Source of the DNA: Vicia villosa
Taxonomy: Eukaryota > Streptophyta > Magnoliopsida > Fabales > Fabaceae
Assembly: GCF_029867415.1 (NCBI RefSeq)
Contig: NC_081186.1
Coordinates: 21,455,915-21,519,914 of the forward strand
Reading direction: 5' to 3'
DNA length: 64,000 bases
A model generated the notes under the pieces. The model worked only from the letters and a program-made list of their open reading frames with translations. It had not been told where the DNA came from and searched no databases. A program made the position numbers and the translations under genes. This document shows positions 22,589 through 33,310 of the stretch, in pieces; within the stretch, counting starts at the first letter, position 1, and every line of letters begins with the position of its first letter.

Positions 22589-22819
22589 TACGTAGGCACA
22601 AGGTCGTATCCTTGGCGAGCAAAACTTCTCCTTCAAACCACTCAAACCTTAGCACCCTTAGACCCCGAGCTACAGATGCTCTGATTCCCTCTAAGGGATA
22701 TGTATGCAGAGGATCGCGATGATCTTTGCGAGCATAATCAAACAAACACCTTAGGTCCCACCTATTTCACAACAGAACCTCCACCATAAAATAGAATGAA
22801 ACAAAAACAACAAAGAAGC

Positions 22820-22835
22820 CTATAGAGTACTATAG
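22820..22835 (+). other. Conserved U5 hairpin 2, element 1
   Basis: CTATAG-AGTA-CTATAG lies just upstream of GGTGCTAATACCTTCCC. Elements 2 and 3 and the solo LTR have CCATCG-AGTA-CGATGG in the same place, with two stem pairs changed on both sides. Confidence 0.6.
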
Positions 22836-22870
22836 ATACGTTGGGTGCTAATACCTTCCCTTCGTATAAC

Positions 22871-22875
22871 CAACC
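22871..22875. repeat. Target-site duplication CAACC (left) of element 2
   Basis: Matches 37926-37930. The uninterrupted homologous site in element 4 (around 57795) has a single CAACC, confirming the duplication. Confidence 0.95.
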
Positions 22876-25243
22876 TGTCATACCCCAAATTTGTCCTACC
22901 CTTTAATTTCTAACTGGCTTAGACTTTTGCATCTCATTTGCATATATCCATCAGGTCATTTAATATTTCATGCATCACTAAACCATACTTTGAGACATGG
23001 GATCAGAGGCCTTCTAGTGAATTAGGGTTTTATTGGTTTGAGGCTCCTACTTCATATAAACTTGTTTCAACGGGTTCTTCTGTGATTGAATTATGGAATT
23101 AGGGTTCTGGTTCATGGATATCGTGGATTTCCTCCCCATCAAGCTTCAAAGTTATTCTTCATCCATATTCATCAAATTCAATGGTTAAGGGTTTTATTTC
23201 CCTATTTTTGTGGTGATTCAAAGGATGCTGCTCATTAGTGGGACTACAATTCATTGACATTGGAATTCATGCAAGAATTTGGACATATATTGTAATTGGG
23301 GTATTGTTGCAAGATTGGAGGAAACTATGGCGAACTTTGACTTTCGGTCGAAATCAACCAAAGAATGTCGACTCTTGATCAAAGTCACTCTTGAGGCTTT
23401 TTGAGATTAAAGGTATGAATGGAGAATGCATTGGGAGTTTGAATATGAAGCATACAAGGGAAAGTTACGTTTCAAACGTAAAGGAATTCAAACACATGCA
23501 TTTATTCAAAAACATTTGAACCTCCTTTTAAGAATTCCAAAATTAAAAGCAAGAGGAAAAGAAAGTTCAAAGTTTGAATTGGAAGAGAATCATTACAAAA
23601 GGGGAAAATTTCATCACAAAGCCATTTATATCACACATCCATTACATCTCAAAACCCAAAATACATTACAAAAAAATATCTCTGTTACATCCACACCAAT
23701 TTACACAAAATCTATACAAAAGCTAGAATTCAATCTTCATCTTCCTAATCCTAAATTCCTCTTCAAGTCCACTCCTGTTCAAAGCTTTATCTTGTCATCT
23801 TCAAAGTTTGTGATCTCCACCACTTTTCAAGTCCAAGCAACATCCATTTGCCTTCCAACAAAGCTCTCGTCCCGTTCCAAATGACGTTCGAAACCTATAT
23901 CATTAAATCACAAATCAATACAAACATCCAGAAACAGTTCCATACAGTTCAAGACACGCATCGTAATGTCATTTACATCAGCCCATTCATTGAATCAGAA
24001 CCTACAAAAAAATCAGTCCCTGCTACTGTTATTCATAATCCAGAAAAATAAACGAAACAGCCCTGCACCCATTCTTTTAACCAATTCACATGACATACAA
24101 ATACATACACTCATGAACAGAAATTGGAAGCAATACGATGGCAAAATAAAACTTCAAATCAGACCTATGATGCCTTGCCAACGAGCTGCCATATTAAGGG
24201 TGATCCACAACCGTGCCACGTTCATTATACTTTCAGCTCCATGCCATAAACCTCATCACTAGCATGTTCAAGCTTCTTTTAAGTAGCATCCAAACAAGCT
24301 GCCACTTTCCTCATATCCACCTTAATCAGCCCTGTACAAAAGAAGAGAAACAGAAGCATTCAATAATTACCAAATCTCACCATAAATCAAAGTTGTTGCC
24401 TTCAAGCCTTGTTCAAGAGAAACCCAACACAATAAAATAGCTTGCAGTCATATTTTAGTTTACCAAACTTGCAGCATAGCTAAACAATTCACATCTAAAC
24501 CAAAACGAGCTGCTTCCGCCTGAGCAGCAGCAAGGAGGTTAATCCATGTTCATACCATAAAACTTCTCCACATCCTAGACCTGTACAAGAAATAAATGCC
24601 ACACATCTAGCTCACCATTTGAAAATATCATTCCCTCCTATGTCGAGCTCGGAATTCTATGCATTTCATCTCAGCTCACGGAAGACGTACGGCTTCAGTT
24701 CATGAATTTGTTCCAAGTCAGCCCTGCACCAACAAGAAGAAACCAGTTCAAAAATAGCCTTCAACACTACAATTCAGCATACCTACATATCATGGAAAAA
24801 ACCAATTTCAAATCGCAAACTTACTGATTCTCACTAACAAAACAATTTCTAACATCCTTCAAACTAATCCTAACCGATATAATTAATTCACTAACTGTCT
24901 TACTAACATTCACTTCTAATAGTTTCACTAGCTTCTATTAACATTCATCTCAAAACCACTTGCATCTAACAACTAATTCCCCAACTGTCAAAACAGTTCC
25001 CAACTAACCTATAACTAACTTTCCAGCCATAAACAGTTTCATAACCACCTTTTAACAGATGGCAACCGAATCAATAACTGAATCCAAACCAACATAACTA
25101 ACTGAGTCAGCTTTCTAACAAACTGACTCAGTGAGTGAACTAACCGACTCATTCTTAACTAACTTCAAAACCGTTCAATCCTCACCATTCATTTCTTAAC
25201 AGAACCGAGCTAATCCTAAGGCTCACACTTCATCCCCTCAGCC

Positions 25244-25250
25244 TATATAA
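25244..25250 (+). promoter_or_regulatory. TATA box of the element 2 5' LTR
   Basis: TATATAA is followed by a long pyrimidine-rich tract rich in CTTCACC and CATCTTC. The copy in the 3' LTR is at 35679-35685. Confidence 0.6.
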
Positions 25251-26856
25251 CCACCCTTCCCTCCACAATTCAAACACTCACGCCATTTTCTCATTCATCA
25301 TCTTCACCTCACTCTTCACCATTCCCTTCCACCATTTTCACTCTCACATTCTTCTCTCAACAATCTTCATCATCTTCACGCCATTCACACTCCACCATTG
25401 TTGACACGCTCATTCACACCATTCATTTTCTTCAGCCACTCATCCTCCATCTTCTTCACCCTCTCATTCTCAGCTCTCACGCAACAACAACAACCGCGCA
25501 GAATTCGCACACAGAAAGAAGAAGAATCAAAGAAGAATAGAAGAAGAATCGAACAAAAGAGAGGTTGCAACAAGAAAACTCACCACGGAATCTTCATCAG
25601 AGTTCATCCTCAATCACAAGATTCATCACCTCCACGCAATTTCAATCTTCAATCGACAATCCGCTGTTTGCTTCATCATCTCGGCATCAGCGGCGATTCA
25701 ACGCATACGACGTCATCATCTCACGCCATCTGCTACTTCGAATCGAACAACAACTCAATGTTACAAATTCAGAAAAAGAAGAAGAATAGAGAAAAATTGA
25801 AGCATCGAGAGATCGAGTGAGCAAAGAAGAGAGGTCGAGCGAAGCAAGCACCTGAAGATCTTCGAATTTCTGCTATTGACACCTTGAAGAGTCACCGGAA
25901 ACTCTGCCGGTCGGAACTGTGCGATCGAGGTGAATCGGAGAAGAAAATAAGTTTGAGACGAGAGGAAGAGGAGAGTATATGTTCGAATTCGTCGCGATTT
26001 GTGGCGGTGAAGGAGGGTTTCGATCGGAGATTGTGCCGTTGAACCGCCGCGCCGTTTTGTGTTCGTTCGTGAAAGAGGGGAAGACGAATTGAGAGAAGCT
26101 GATGCGTCACACACAGAGTAACCCTATTCCTCTCTCAATTATCTGTTTTCTTTATTTTTTTTTAATTCATTGTTTTTTTAATTATTTTTTTCTGAAAGAA
26201 TACTTGGAAATGAATCAAAAATGCACTGGGCCACGATTTGCTTTCACACCCCCACCGGGCCCATGCACACTCCATTTCTCTTTTTCTGGTTTGCTACAAA
26301 ATTCTGTTGGGCTTAACTCCCATGGGCCCTGCGCCCAGTTTCATGCATGCACCTCTATTTTAATTTTGCACCCCCCCCCTGTGTACATATCTTCATATTA
26401 GTTTTAGGTTCTTTTTCATATAGTTTTGTATGCTCTTTTAGGTAGTAAAAAATAGCAATAAAAATCAATAAAACTTTTTAACATTTTGTTAGATTTTTTT
26501 TGTTAGTGTTGACATAAAGACTTTCATAAAAATCAATATAAAAATAATAGTACTTTTAATTCACTTTTGTGCTATATTTTGACTTGTTCTTTTTCATGCT
26601 ATTTTCAATATTCTACTTAGCGCTTTATTTTTCATGCTTTTTTTTAAATCCTAACCTTAGGTAGAAACCATGATAATATTAGGTAGAAATTCCCATTCAT
26701 ATTAGGCTAGTTTACTTAGGCTAGTTTCTTTTCTTTTTTCAACATAAAACATCTAAAAATACTTGAATAAACTCCCATAAAAAATACCAAGAAAACGCAT
26801 AAAAAATGACTAGTAAATACTTTGACTAATAAAAAGGGAATGGAAGCTTGTAACTT

Positions 26857-27030
26857 CCCTTGCTTAAGGGATGTTCGAGTGCTTGGAGCTCCCTTGCTTA
26901 AGGGTTCCACTCAGGCGTAAGTTCCCAACCTTTAAAAAACACAAACCAAAGAGTAACTCGAGTTTCCCTTGCTTAAGGGATTTCCTCGAAACACCCAAAC
27001 TCTCTCTCGCTTCTCTCGCTTTCTTAAGGG
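26857..27030 (+). repeat. Repeated CCCTTGCTTAAGGG hairpins in the R-U5 of element 2
   Basis: Three copies of CCCTT-GCTT-AAGGG (near 26858, 26891 and 26968), plus a degenerate one near 27021. They repeat in the 3' LTR at about 37292-37465. The element 3 LTR has the related TCCCTAAAGCAAGGGA in the same region. Confidence 0.6.
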
Positions 27031-27156
27031 CACCGTTATTTCCGCTCCATTGCATCCTAGGCTTTCCCCTTGTGCAAGAGCGCGAACGTTAACGCCGCCC
27101 AACTAAAAAACACAAAAACAAACAGAAACTATGGAGCCGAACTACGGCGCTCTGAT

Positions 27157-27168
27157 TCCTAAAAAGGA
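27157..27168 (+). other. Conserved U5 hairpin 1, element 2
   Basis: TCCT-AAAA-AGGA lies between GCTCTGA and ATACGTAGGCA. In the 3' LTR (37592-37603) the loop is GAAA. It sits at the place of TTCTCAA/TTGAGAA in element 1. Confidence 0.55.
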
Positions 27169-27309
27169 TACGTAGGCATCAAGTCGCGGGGCTTGAACGA
27201 GCATATTTGTAAATATTTCCTTCTTTTCCCCGTATTTCTTTTGCATGCATTCACATATAGACATAGACATAGTACACACCCTTTAGATAGAAACAAACAT
27301 AGGTGGATA

Positions 27310-27325
27310 CCATCGAGTACGATGG
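27310..27325 (+). other. Conserved U5 hairpin 2, element 2
   Basis: CCATCG-AGTA-CGATGG lies upstream of GGTGCTAATACCTTCCCC and is repeated at 37745-37760. Confidence 0.6.
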
Positions 27326-27492
27326 GCGCGAGGGGTGCTAATACCTTCCCCTTGCGTAACCGACTCCCGTACCTTGATTCTCTGGTCGCGAGACCTTGTT
27401 CCTTCCTTTGTTAGGTTTTCTGATATTCCTTTCCCTTATGGGATAAATATATTGGTGGCGACTCTGTTCATTTTTCGCGAGCGTGCGACAGC

Positions 27493-27510
27493 TGGCGACT
27501 CTGCAGGGGA
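27493..27510 (+). other. Primer-binding site of element 2
   Basis: TGGCGACTCTGCAGGGGA lies two bases after the LTR and is tRNA-Arg-like. Confidence 0.75.
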
Positions 27511-28499
27511 TGTTGATAGACCTGTGCTGGTCCATTCTTAGCGAGTCGATCCTAGCCTTTGTTTGTTTCTTTTATTGGGTGTTTATTTGTTTTTTATGTC
27601 TATACCTTGTATATATGTTTGCTTGCTTATTCTTTGCCTGCATATCATGTTTATTTCTGTTTGCACATCATGCATATGGATTATATTCTGTGTTCCTTGG
27701 GGTCTTCTGTTCTATTTTGCAGGTGGGAGGGTTGTGTGAGGTAAAAGGCCCACTACCCAGGCCAAGTGACACATAGGATTAGCGTGGATGCTCATGTTGA
27801 CTCCCGTAGCGCTTGCTATGGCTGAGATTGACACGGGGTACCACAACTGGGCGAGGTTCTTTCATGGAACACTGTGTCTGGCACGCTTGTTGCTTCAAAC
27901 ACTTTGTACCCCATGGGAACTGTAGACCCTGGTGACCATTAGGGACCACTTGTCCGTGTCTAGACTACATACACGTGAGATTGGGGTGGGACAGGAAACC
28001 TTGGCTCCTACATACCTTTGGCTCTTCATATTTGAGGTCGGACCTTTATTTGGTCTGTTCTCATGGTGCTTGATATTCTGGTATTCAAAAAGGCGTCGAA
28101 CCTTTGATCCTGTGACATTTGGCCTGCAAGGAGGTTTTATATCAGTCATTCAGAGGATCGCACGGATGCTACTAAGATTATATTGACCTTGATCCCATGC
28201 TTTTGCATTGCATAACATCATTGCTTTATTCACTTCATTTATGGGGGATCCTAAAGTCTATTTCCAAAAAAAAAAAACTGAAAAAAGAAAAGAAAAGAAA
28301 AGAAAAGAAAAGATATCCAAAAAAGAAAGCTTTGATTCCAAAAGAAAATAAAAGAAAAAGAAAAAGTATGAAAAGACTTTGGGATTCTCCATAAACGAAC
28401 ACATTGCATTCACATTATCATGCATTTCATGGTTCTATCAGAAGCTTGTGGGGGCCTTTCTATTCAGACTTTGACATCAACAATACAATTGACTTCTCA
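27511..28499 (+). other. 5' UTR of element 2, no gene seen
   Basis: Homologous to the element 3 5' UTR in reverse. It contains an A-rich run with AAAAG repeats (28267-28360). No coding domain was recognised. Confidence 0.5.
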
Positions 28500-28900
28500 C
28501 CGCTATGTGCTCAAATGTTGATATTGGAACAACTCTGTGGGTTTTAAATGAAATGAGAACAGAAATGGAGACTGACATGAATCAGTGCATGGAGGTTATT
28601 CAAGCGTTTTCTCTTTGACAAGAAGAATTGAGACGAGTTCCTCCTAGGCCAAATGCAAATGTTGATCTCACCCATGAGAAGGTCTTATGAATCAGAATGT
28701 CTGAAATAATGTTGAGATTCCTGTTCTTGGTAAGGAGAATTCACATCATTGAAGTCTTCGAGTTTCCGAGTATGGGAATTGACAAAAGGTTCCACCTCTT
28801 GAAGAAAAGGTTGAAAGTCATAGAAGGTCGTGACTCCATTGACTTATACATTGTGTGTTTGTGCCTAGTGCCTGATATCAAGAAATGCAAGGATCATCCA
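28500..28900 (+). pseudogene. gag: Decayed gag fragment of element 2
   Basis: Broken frames recall the N-terminal part of Tat/Ogre gag. The clearest piece, in the frame that opens at 28697, is KRLKVIEGRDS followed by CLCLVPDI (about 28770-28884). It aligns with EVKAIRGKDLFG and ELCLVPSVQI of the element 1 gag. Downstream, where the conserved FKVPDFEKYKG block should follow, the resemblance ends. Frames are interrupted by stops, so no gag protein is expected. It shows that element 2 descends from a coding Tat/Ogre-type element. Confidence 0.5.
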
Positions 28901-28965
28901 CTCTCACTCCTAATGATGGATATTGAAGCTAAATTGGTAATCACCTCCCGTACATGTGTGGAAGT

Positions 28966-29510
28966 TGCTTGGGGCTCCCGCACGAGGGATAAGCAAGACA
29001 CACTCTTATCTTGAGCATTGCGCCATCCGCATTGCTCGAATCCTTAAAGCACTACAAATTCCTAGGTGACTTCGTCAGAATCTTCTTACGTGTGATAATC
29101 AAGAGTGTTCTTCACAATGCTTCTCATTCTTAAGGTTCTACTTCATGTATCAGTTGCCTCTTCTCAGGATCTCCTTCTCAGTGGCCTTGCTAGTTAACAG
29201 AGACAAGAAGAATATGAAAAACAAATTGATGTGATTCTATTGCCTTGTGCTCATTCGTTCCCTGTTTGTTGGAATCACAATTGGTTAAGATTCTAGTATT
29301 GGGTTTTTCTTCACCACAAGTAGCTCTCTTGAGTTGATGATCATGCGAGATTCTTCCCATTTATGATGGCGACTACTTCTCCAACATCTATGCTTGGGGC
29401 TCCTAATTGAGGGATAAGCAAGACGTACTCTTATCTTGAGCATTGCATCACTCGCATTGCTCGAATCCCTAAAGTGAGGCAAAAATTTACAACTCTTGGG
29501 TGACTTAGTT
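28966..29510 (+). repeat. Direct repeat pair of about 110 bp in element 2
   Basis: The block containing GCTTGGGGCTCC, GAGGGATAAGCAAGAC and ACTCTTATCTTGAGCATTGC occurs at about 28966-29074 and again, diverged, at about 29392-29507. Confidence 0.65.
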
Positions 29511-31180
29511 GGGGTTTTTCTTTTGAAGTAATCTGAAGGGTTTGGAAAGAACTGCAAAAAGTATTCAAGATCAATGAGTCCAGACGGAGTCAAGTCTCCT
29601 CAACAATGGCATTCATTTAGTTTCTTCATTGCATTCTCATTCGTAACATTTCATTGTTTGTTTAAGCATTTATAGCATGTAAAAACTTGTTAATTTCTGA
29701 ATGAAAATCATAATACATTGTTCATGTTCGTCTTGAAGTAATCCGTTCATTATCACTCATAAAATGTTTTTGGCATTACGATACTAACTTTACTAATCGC
29801 TTGCTTAGGCAAAACGCTGAGGGAGAATGATGAAAAATAAAAATGCAAAATCTCTGATCATGTGTTTTTGAATAAAAAACCCTACTGAGGATGTACGGGC
29901 ATTGTTTCAAATCCCCAAACACCGGAGATATAAGGGAGATAGACCCTTGTTAACCCCTCTGAGCCTTGAAGTAGGATTTTCTTTTCTAATCATAAAAACC
30001 CTCATTTTAACCTTAGGGCAGGGTAGTGTTCATTTAACTTGATCGAGCTTTCAAAACTCACCAAAAAGGGTGTGCATCAAAGGATACAACAATGGTTATC
30101 CTTCAAAAGGTTGAGGAATGTCAAACCACAATGACTATCCTTATTCCATCAAGAGATCAAGAGATGACGATACCACAATGGTAATCCTTGATCAAATCAA
30201 AGGAGTGAGGCAGTCGCGATCACCTCCAACGAATCAAAGACTATGCGAGGTCACACGACTTGTTCAAAAAAAGAGAGCAAAAAAAAAAATGGCGAAAAAA
30301 TAATGAAAATAAAAAAGGATGAAAAGAAAATGGCAAGAGAAAAAAGATGATGAGATTGCCAAGCAAGAACAAAGTCGTGTGACAATGAATCAGAAGAATA
30401 AAAGGTGAGCGACCGCCATGACCAAAGAACCTCATTGATTCCTCAACCATTTCAAAAATTCCTTGTGAGGAATGGACACTCGTGTCGAGTTAACTGAACA
30501 TAGGAATGGAGAACATCACGAAGGAGGTGGGTACAAATAATTTTGAGCCTAAAAATCCTTTGTTTTCTGAAAACCGTGAACCTGGCCAAGTTACAACCCT
30601 TAAAAGTCCTAATTGAAGTAGGGTTTATTTCGAAGATGCACTCCAATGAGATAGCGTTTAACTGACTCCCAATGAAGCGAGACTCATATCCATGTTGGTA
30701 TCGTACGTTTGCTTTGTCTTCCGTATGCAAAAATCGAGGTTGTGTCAACTAGTGATCCATTCACAAGAGGTCGCAACCTCATTTCAATAAAAAGTTTCTT
30801 TAAACTTCAAGACTAACATAGGCTTTGCATTAGAATCATCATTCTTAGAATTAACATTCTTTTGCATGCAAAATATGTGCTTAACATCAAGGAAATTTTC
30901 AAGGATCAGAATCAGTGAGCAACTTGATCATGTCAAAGTACAAGAGACTTGAGAACTCCGAGGAGTAAAAGCTAATCATCTCAAATGTTGACCATCAAGG
31001 GGAAGATTCTCTAAAAACTCCGTTGGGCATGAACAGTTAATGCTTTCTTTGATTACCCTGAGGGGAAGAGTTGAAGACTCCGTTGAGCATGGTAAAGTTG
31101 TTTCCATGTTTGTTTGACTTCAAAACAATGAAACCTTGGGGATTCTAGTAAGATGTACCTAATCAGGGGCAATTAAGTCG
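29511..31180 (+). other. Element 2 internal region, non-coding
   Basis: No domain found. Several stretches match element 3 in reverse (about 29880-30060 and 30480-30700). An A-rich, lysine-codon-like run lies at 30268-30345. A repeated phrase, GACTCCGTTG followed by GCATG, occurs near 31015 and 31076. Confidence 0.5.
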
Positions 31181-31399
31181 AGGTTTGACCTCTCAAATTC
31201 AGCATATCTGGGGCAATCATGTCGATAAATCTCTTCAAGCTTTGATCAATCTGGGGCAATCAAGTCGAGGAATCTCTCTTGAGTTCAACCAATCTGGAGC
31301 AGTTACGTCGAGATTCGACAAATCTCTCCAAGGATCCACAGGGGCAATTTCCTTCATGGGTCATGAAACTTGGGGCGCGATCTTCTGAGTTTTATTGTC

Positions 31400-31520
31400 C
31401 TCTCCCCAATCATAGGAGTTTATTTCTCCTGGAAACTTGGTCTCTCCCCAAGCACGGAGTTTATTTCTCCCGAGAGTTTGTTCCATTCCTCAAGCATAGG
31501 AGTTTATTTCTCCTAGGAGT
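31400..31520 (+). repeat. GGAG-TTTATTT-CTCC hairpin units, 3' UTR of element 2
   Basis: Three units share the loop TTTATTT with stems around GGAG/CTCC (near 31408, 31456 and 31498). The third has a 6-bp stem, TAGGAG/CTCCTA. Directly upstream (31150-31340) is a repeated phrase around ATCTGGGGCAATCA. Confidence 0.55.
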
Positions 31521-32389
31521 TGTCCCACTACCCTAATCAAGGCTCCTAATTTGGATTTCTCATTCCCAACATGGTGAATCGAGGGAACCTCCTCGAGCTG
31601 AAAATCCTTCAACCAGTGGCACATGGTGAGAAGTCAGAAATCATTCTTCAAGTCAAAGAAAAGTGCATCTTACAAATCAAAGTCCAATATCTATTGGCAC
31701 CTCCACATGGTCCTTAACACTAAGGGGATTCTCCCTGGTGTTTATCTCACTAAGGCCTTTATTTGGCACTCTGCATATAGTTTCCATTGCATATAACATT
31801 GCATCCTCAAAAGCGTAGCATATCCATCAAAATGGAGCATTACGCCATAAAAAATCCAAACATGCATACAAAGCATAAGCCAGATAATACAAATCAGCAC
31901 TCAATCAAGATGACGATACTCCCCCACATAAAAAGTTGTCCTTACAAAATCCGATTGATATCTGCTACTACATTACAAATCTCCTTATGCCACGGTGCCG
32001 ATACCTGGTATCCTTAATCCCCAAAAGAAGTCTCATTTTCTCTCTCCAACATGGATCGGATGCAATGTCTTTCTTCGTCAGAATCGTTGTCTCCGAGGTT
32101 ATTTCCCGTGTGCTGCGTGCAAATTAGAGTGCGAATGAGGGTGGGCATTCAACCCATCTCATTTTTCAATCGTTTGGATAACCATACTTGGTGTGTGGCG
32201 ATTCGAACGATTGCCACTCTTGAAGAGTTACACCCCGCCTTTGGCCTGAGGGATTAACGTAATTCTTATGCTTCGCAAGCATCAACATCTTCGTGATTAC
32301 GTCTTTTGATCGAGTCTAGTCGTCACTAGTCTCCGTGGTCCCTTCCCCGTACGGGAAAACTTTTCAAGTCCAACCACCGTGTTGTCAAA

Positions 32390-32473
32390 GCCCAGTTCCT
32401 AACCTGGCAAACCCTTTCGAAGCCCAGTTCCTAACCTGGCAAACCTTTTTCAAAGCCCAATTTTCAACTTGGC
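32390..32473 (+). repeat. Three hairpins with compensating stem changes, 3' UTR of element 2
   Basis: Units at 32390-32408 and 32422-32440 pair CCAG with CTGG. The unit at 32455-32473 pairs CCAA with TTGG. All share GCAAACC just downstream. Confidence 0.6.
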
Positions 32474-32494
32474 AAACCATTTCAAAACCGAACC

Positions 32495-33015
32495 CCGATG
32501 TTGAGTCTTAGATCGTACGAGGTCTATTCTGTCTTGAAGATCGTACGAGGTCTTCTCCCGATGTTGAGTCTTAGATCGTACGAGGTCTATTCTGTCCTGA
32601 AGATCGTACGAGGTCTTTTCCCGATGTTGAGTCTTAGGTCGCACGAGATCTTTTCCTTTCAGTTTTGAAGATCGTACGAGGTTTTCTCCCGATGTTGAGT
32701 CATAGGTCGCACGAGACCTTTTCCTATCAGTTTCGAAGATCGTACGAGGTTTTCTCCCGATGTTGAGTCATAGGTCGCACGAGACCTTTTCCTTTCAGTT
32801 TTGAAGATCGTACGAGGTTTTCTCCCGTTGTTGAGTCGTAGGTCGCACGAGATCTTTTCCTTTCAGTTTTGAAGATCGTACGAGGTCTTCTCCCGATGTC
32901 GAGTCTTAGGTCGCACGAGATCCTTTTCTGTTTCTGTCCTGAAGGTCGCACGAGATCTTTTTCTCTCCTCTTTTGTTGTCGAGTCGATGTTGAGTCGTGG
33001 ATCGCACGAGATCTA
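32495..33015 (+). repeat. Tandem array of CGTACGAGG / CGCACGAGA units, 3' UTR of element 2
   Basis: About 14 short inverted repeats have loops GTACGA or GCACGA and stems AGATC/GGTCT, AGGTC/GATCT or AGGTC/GACCT. CCCGATGTTGAGTC and CCTTTCAGTTTTGA link them. The two main unit types alternate. The array sits next to the 3' LTR, the usual place of fast-changing Ogre-type repeats. Confidence 0.8.
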
Positions 33016-33297
33016 TTTCCTTTCAGTCATTGTTTCATGAAACATTTCTTTTGGGAACCTTGTATTGGCACCTTAGGCTACGTTACAAGCTATCACCCTT
33101 CTTCCAATTACTCACTGTAAATATATCCACCAGAAAAACAAATTCTCTTTCCCCAGCAGATATCAAAAAAAAAAAGGGGATAACACTTACGCCATCTTCT
33201 CTTTAGGAAAAATTTCTGGTACTTTGATATTTAATCTTCTTCAACCTTCAATGTTCGAAAGGCTAACGCCAATCTCACCTTCAGGTTTAAGATGATT

Positions 33298-33310
33298 AAA
33301 TAGGGGCAGC
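33298..33310 (+). other. Polypurine tract region of element 2
   Basis: AAATAGGGGCAGC lies directly before the 3' LTR, the same as in element 3. Confidence 0.65.

Larger units (their letters stand above)
18081..22875 (+). repeat. 5' LTR of element 1, main part
   Basis: Begins TGTCATACCCCAATTTTTGA. It contains a TATA box, a tRNA-like segment, three blocks of short repeats and two conserved U5 hairpins. It is cut at 22875 by element 2 and resumes at 37931. Confidence 0.9.
22876..27490 (+). repeat. 5' LTR of element 2
   Basis: 4,615 bp from TGTCATACCCC to GCGTGCGACA. It carries a TATA site at 25244, three CCCTTGCTTAAGGG hairpins (about 26858-26980) and the conserved U5 blocks. The 152-codon ORF at 23426-23884 lies upstream of the TATA and has no known domain. 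Confidence 0.95.

Noticed and set aside
23426..23884. 152-codon ORF, present again at 33861-34319
   Set aside because: It is kept only because the two LTRs are nearly identical. It lies upstream of the TATA, has no known domain and biased K/H/S composition.
25398..25820. 140-codon ORF in the element 2 LTR, repeated at 35833-36255
   Set aside because: The frame does not begin with ATG, has low-complexity composition, sits in the LTR leader and has no recognised domain.
25761..26114. 117-codon minus-strand ORF, repeated in the other LTR
   Set aside because: It is antisense to the LTR transcript with no domain, and is likely chance in a more G/C-rich patch.
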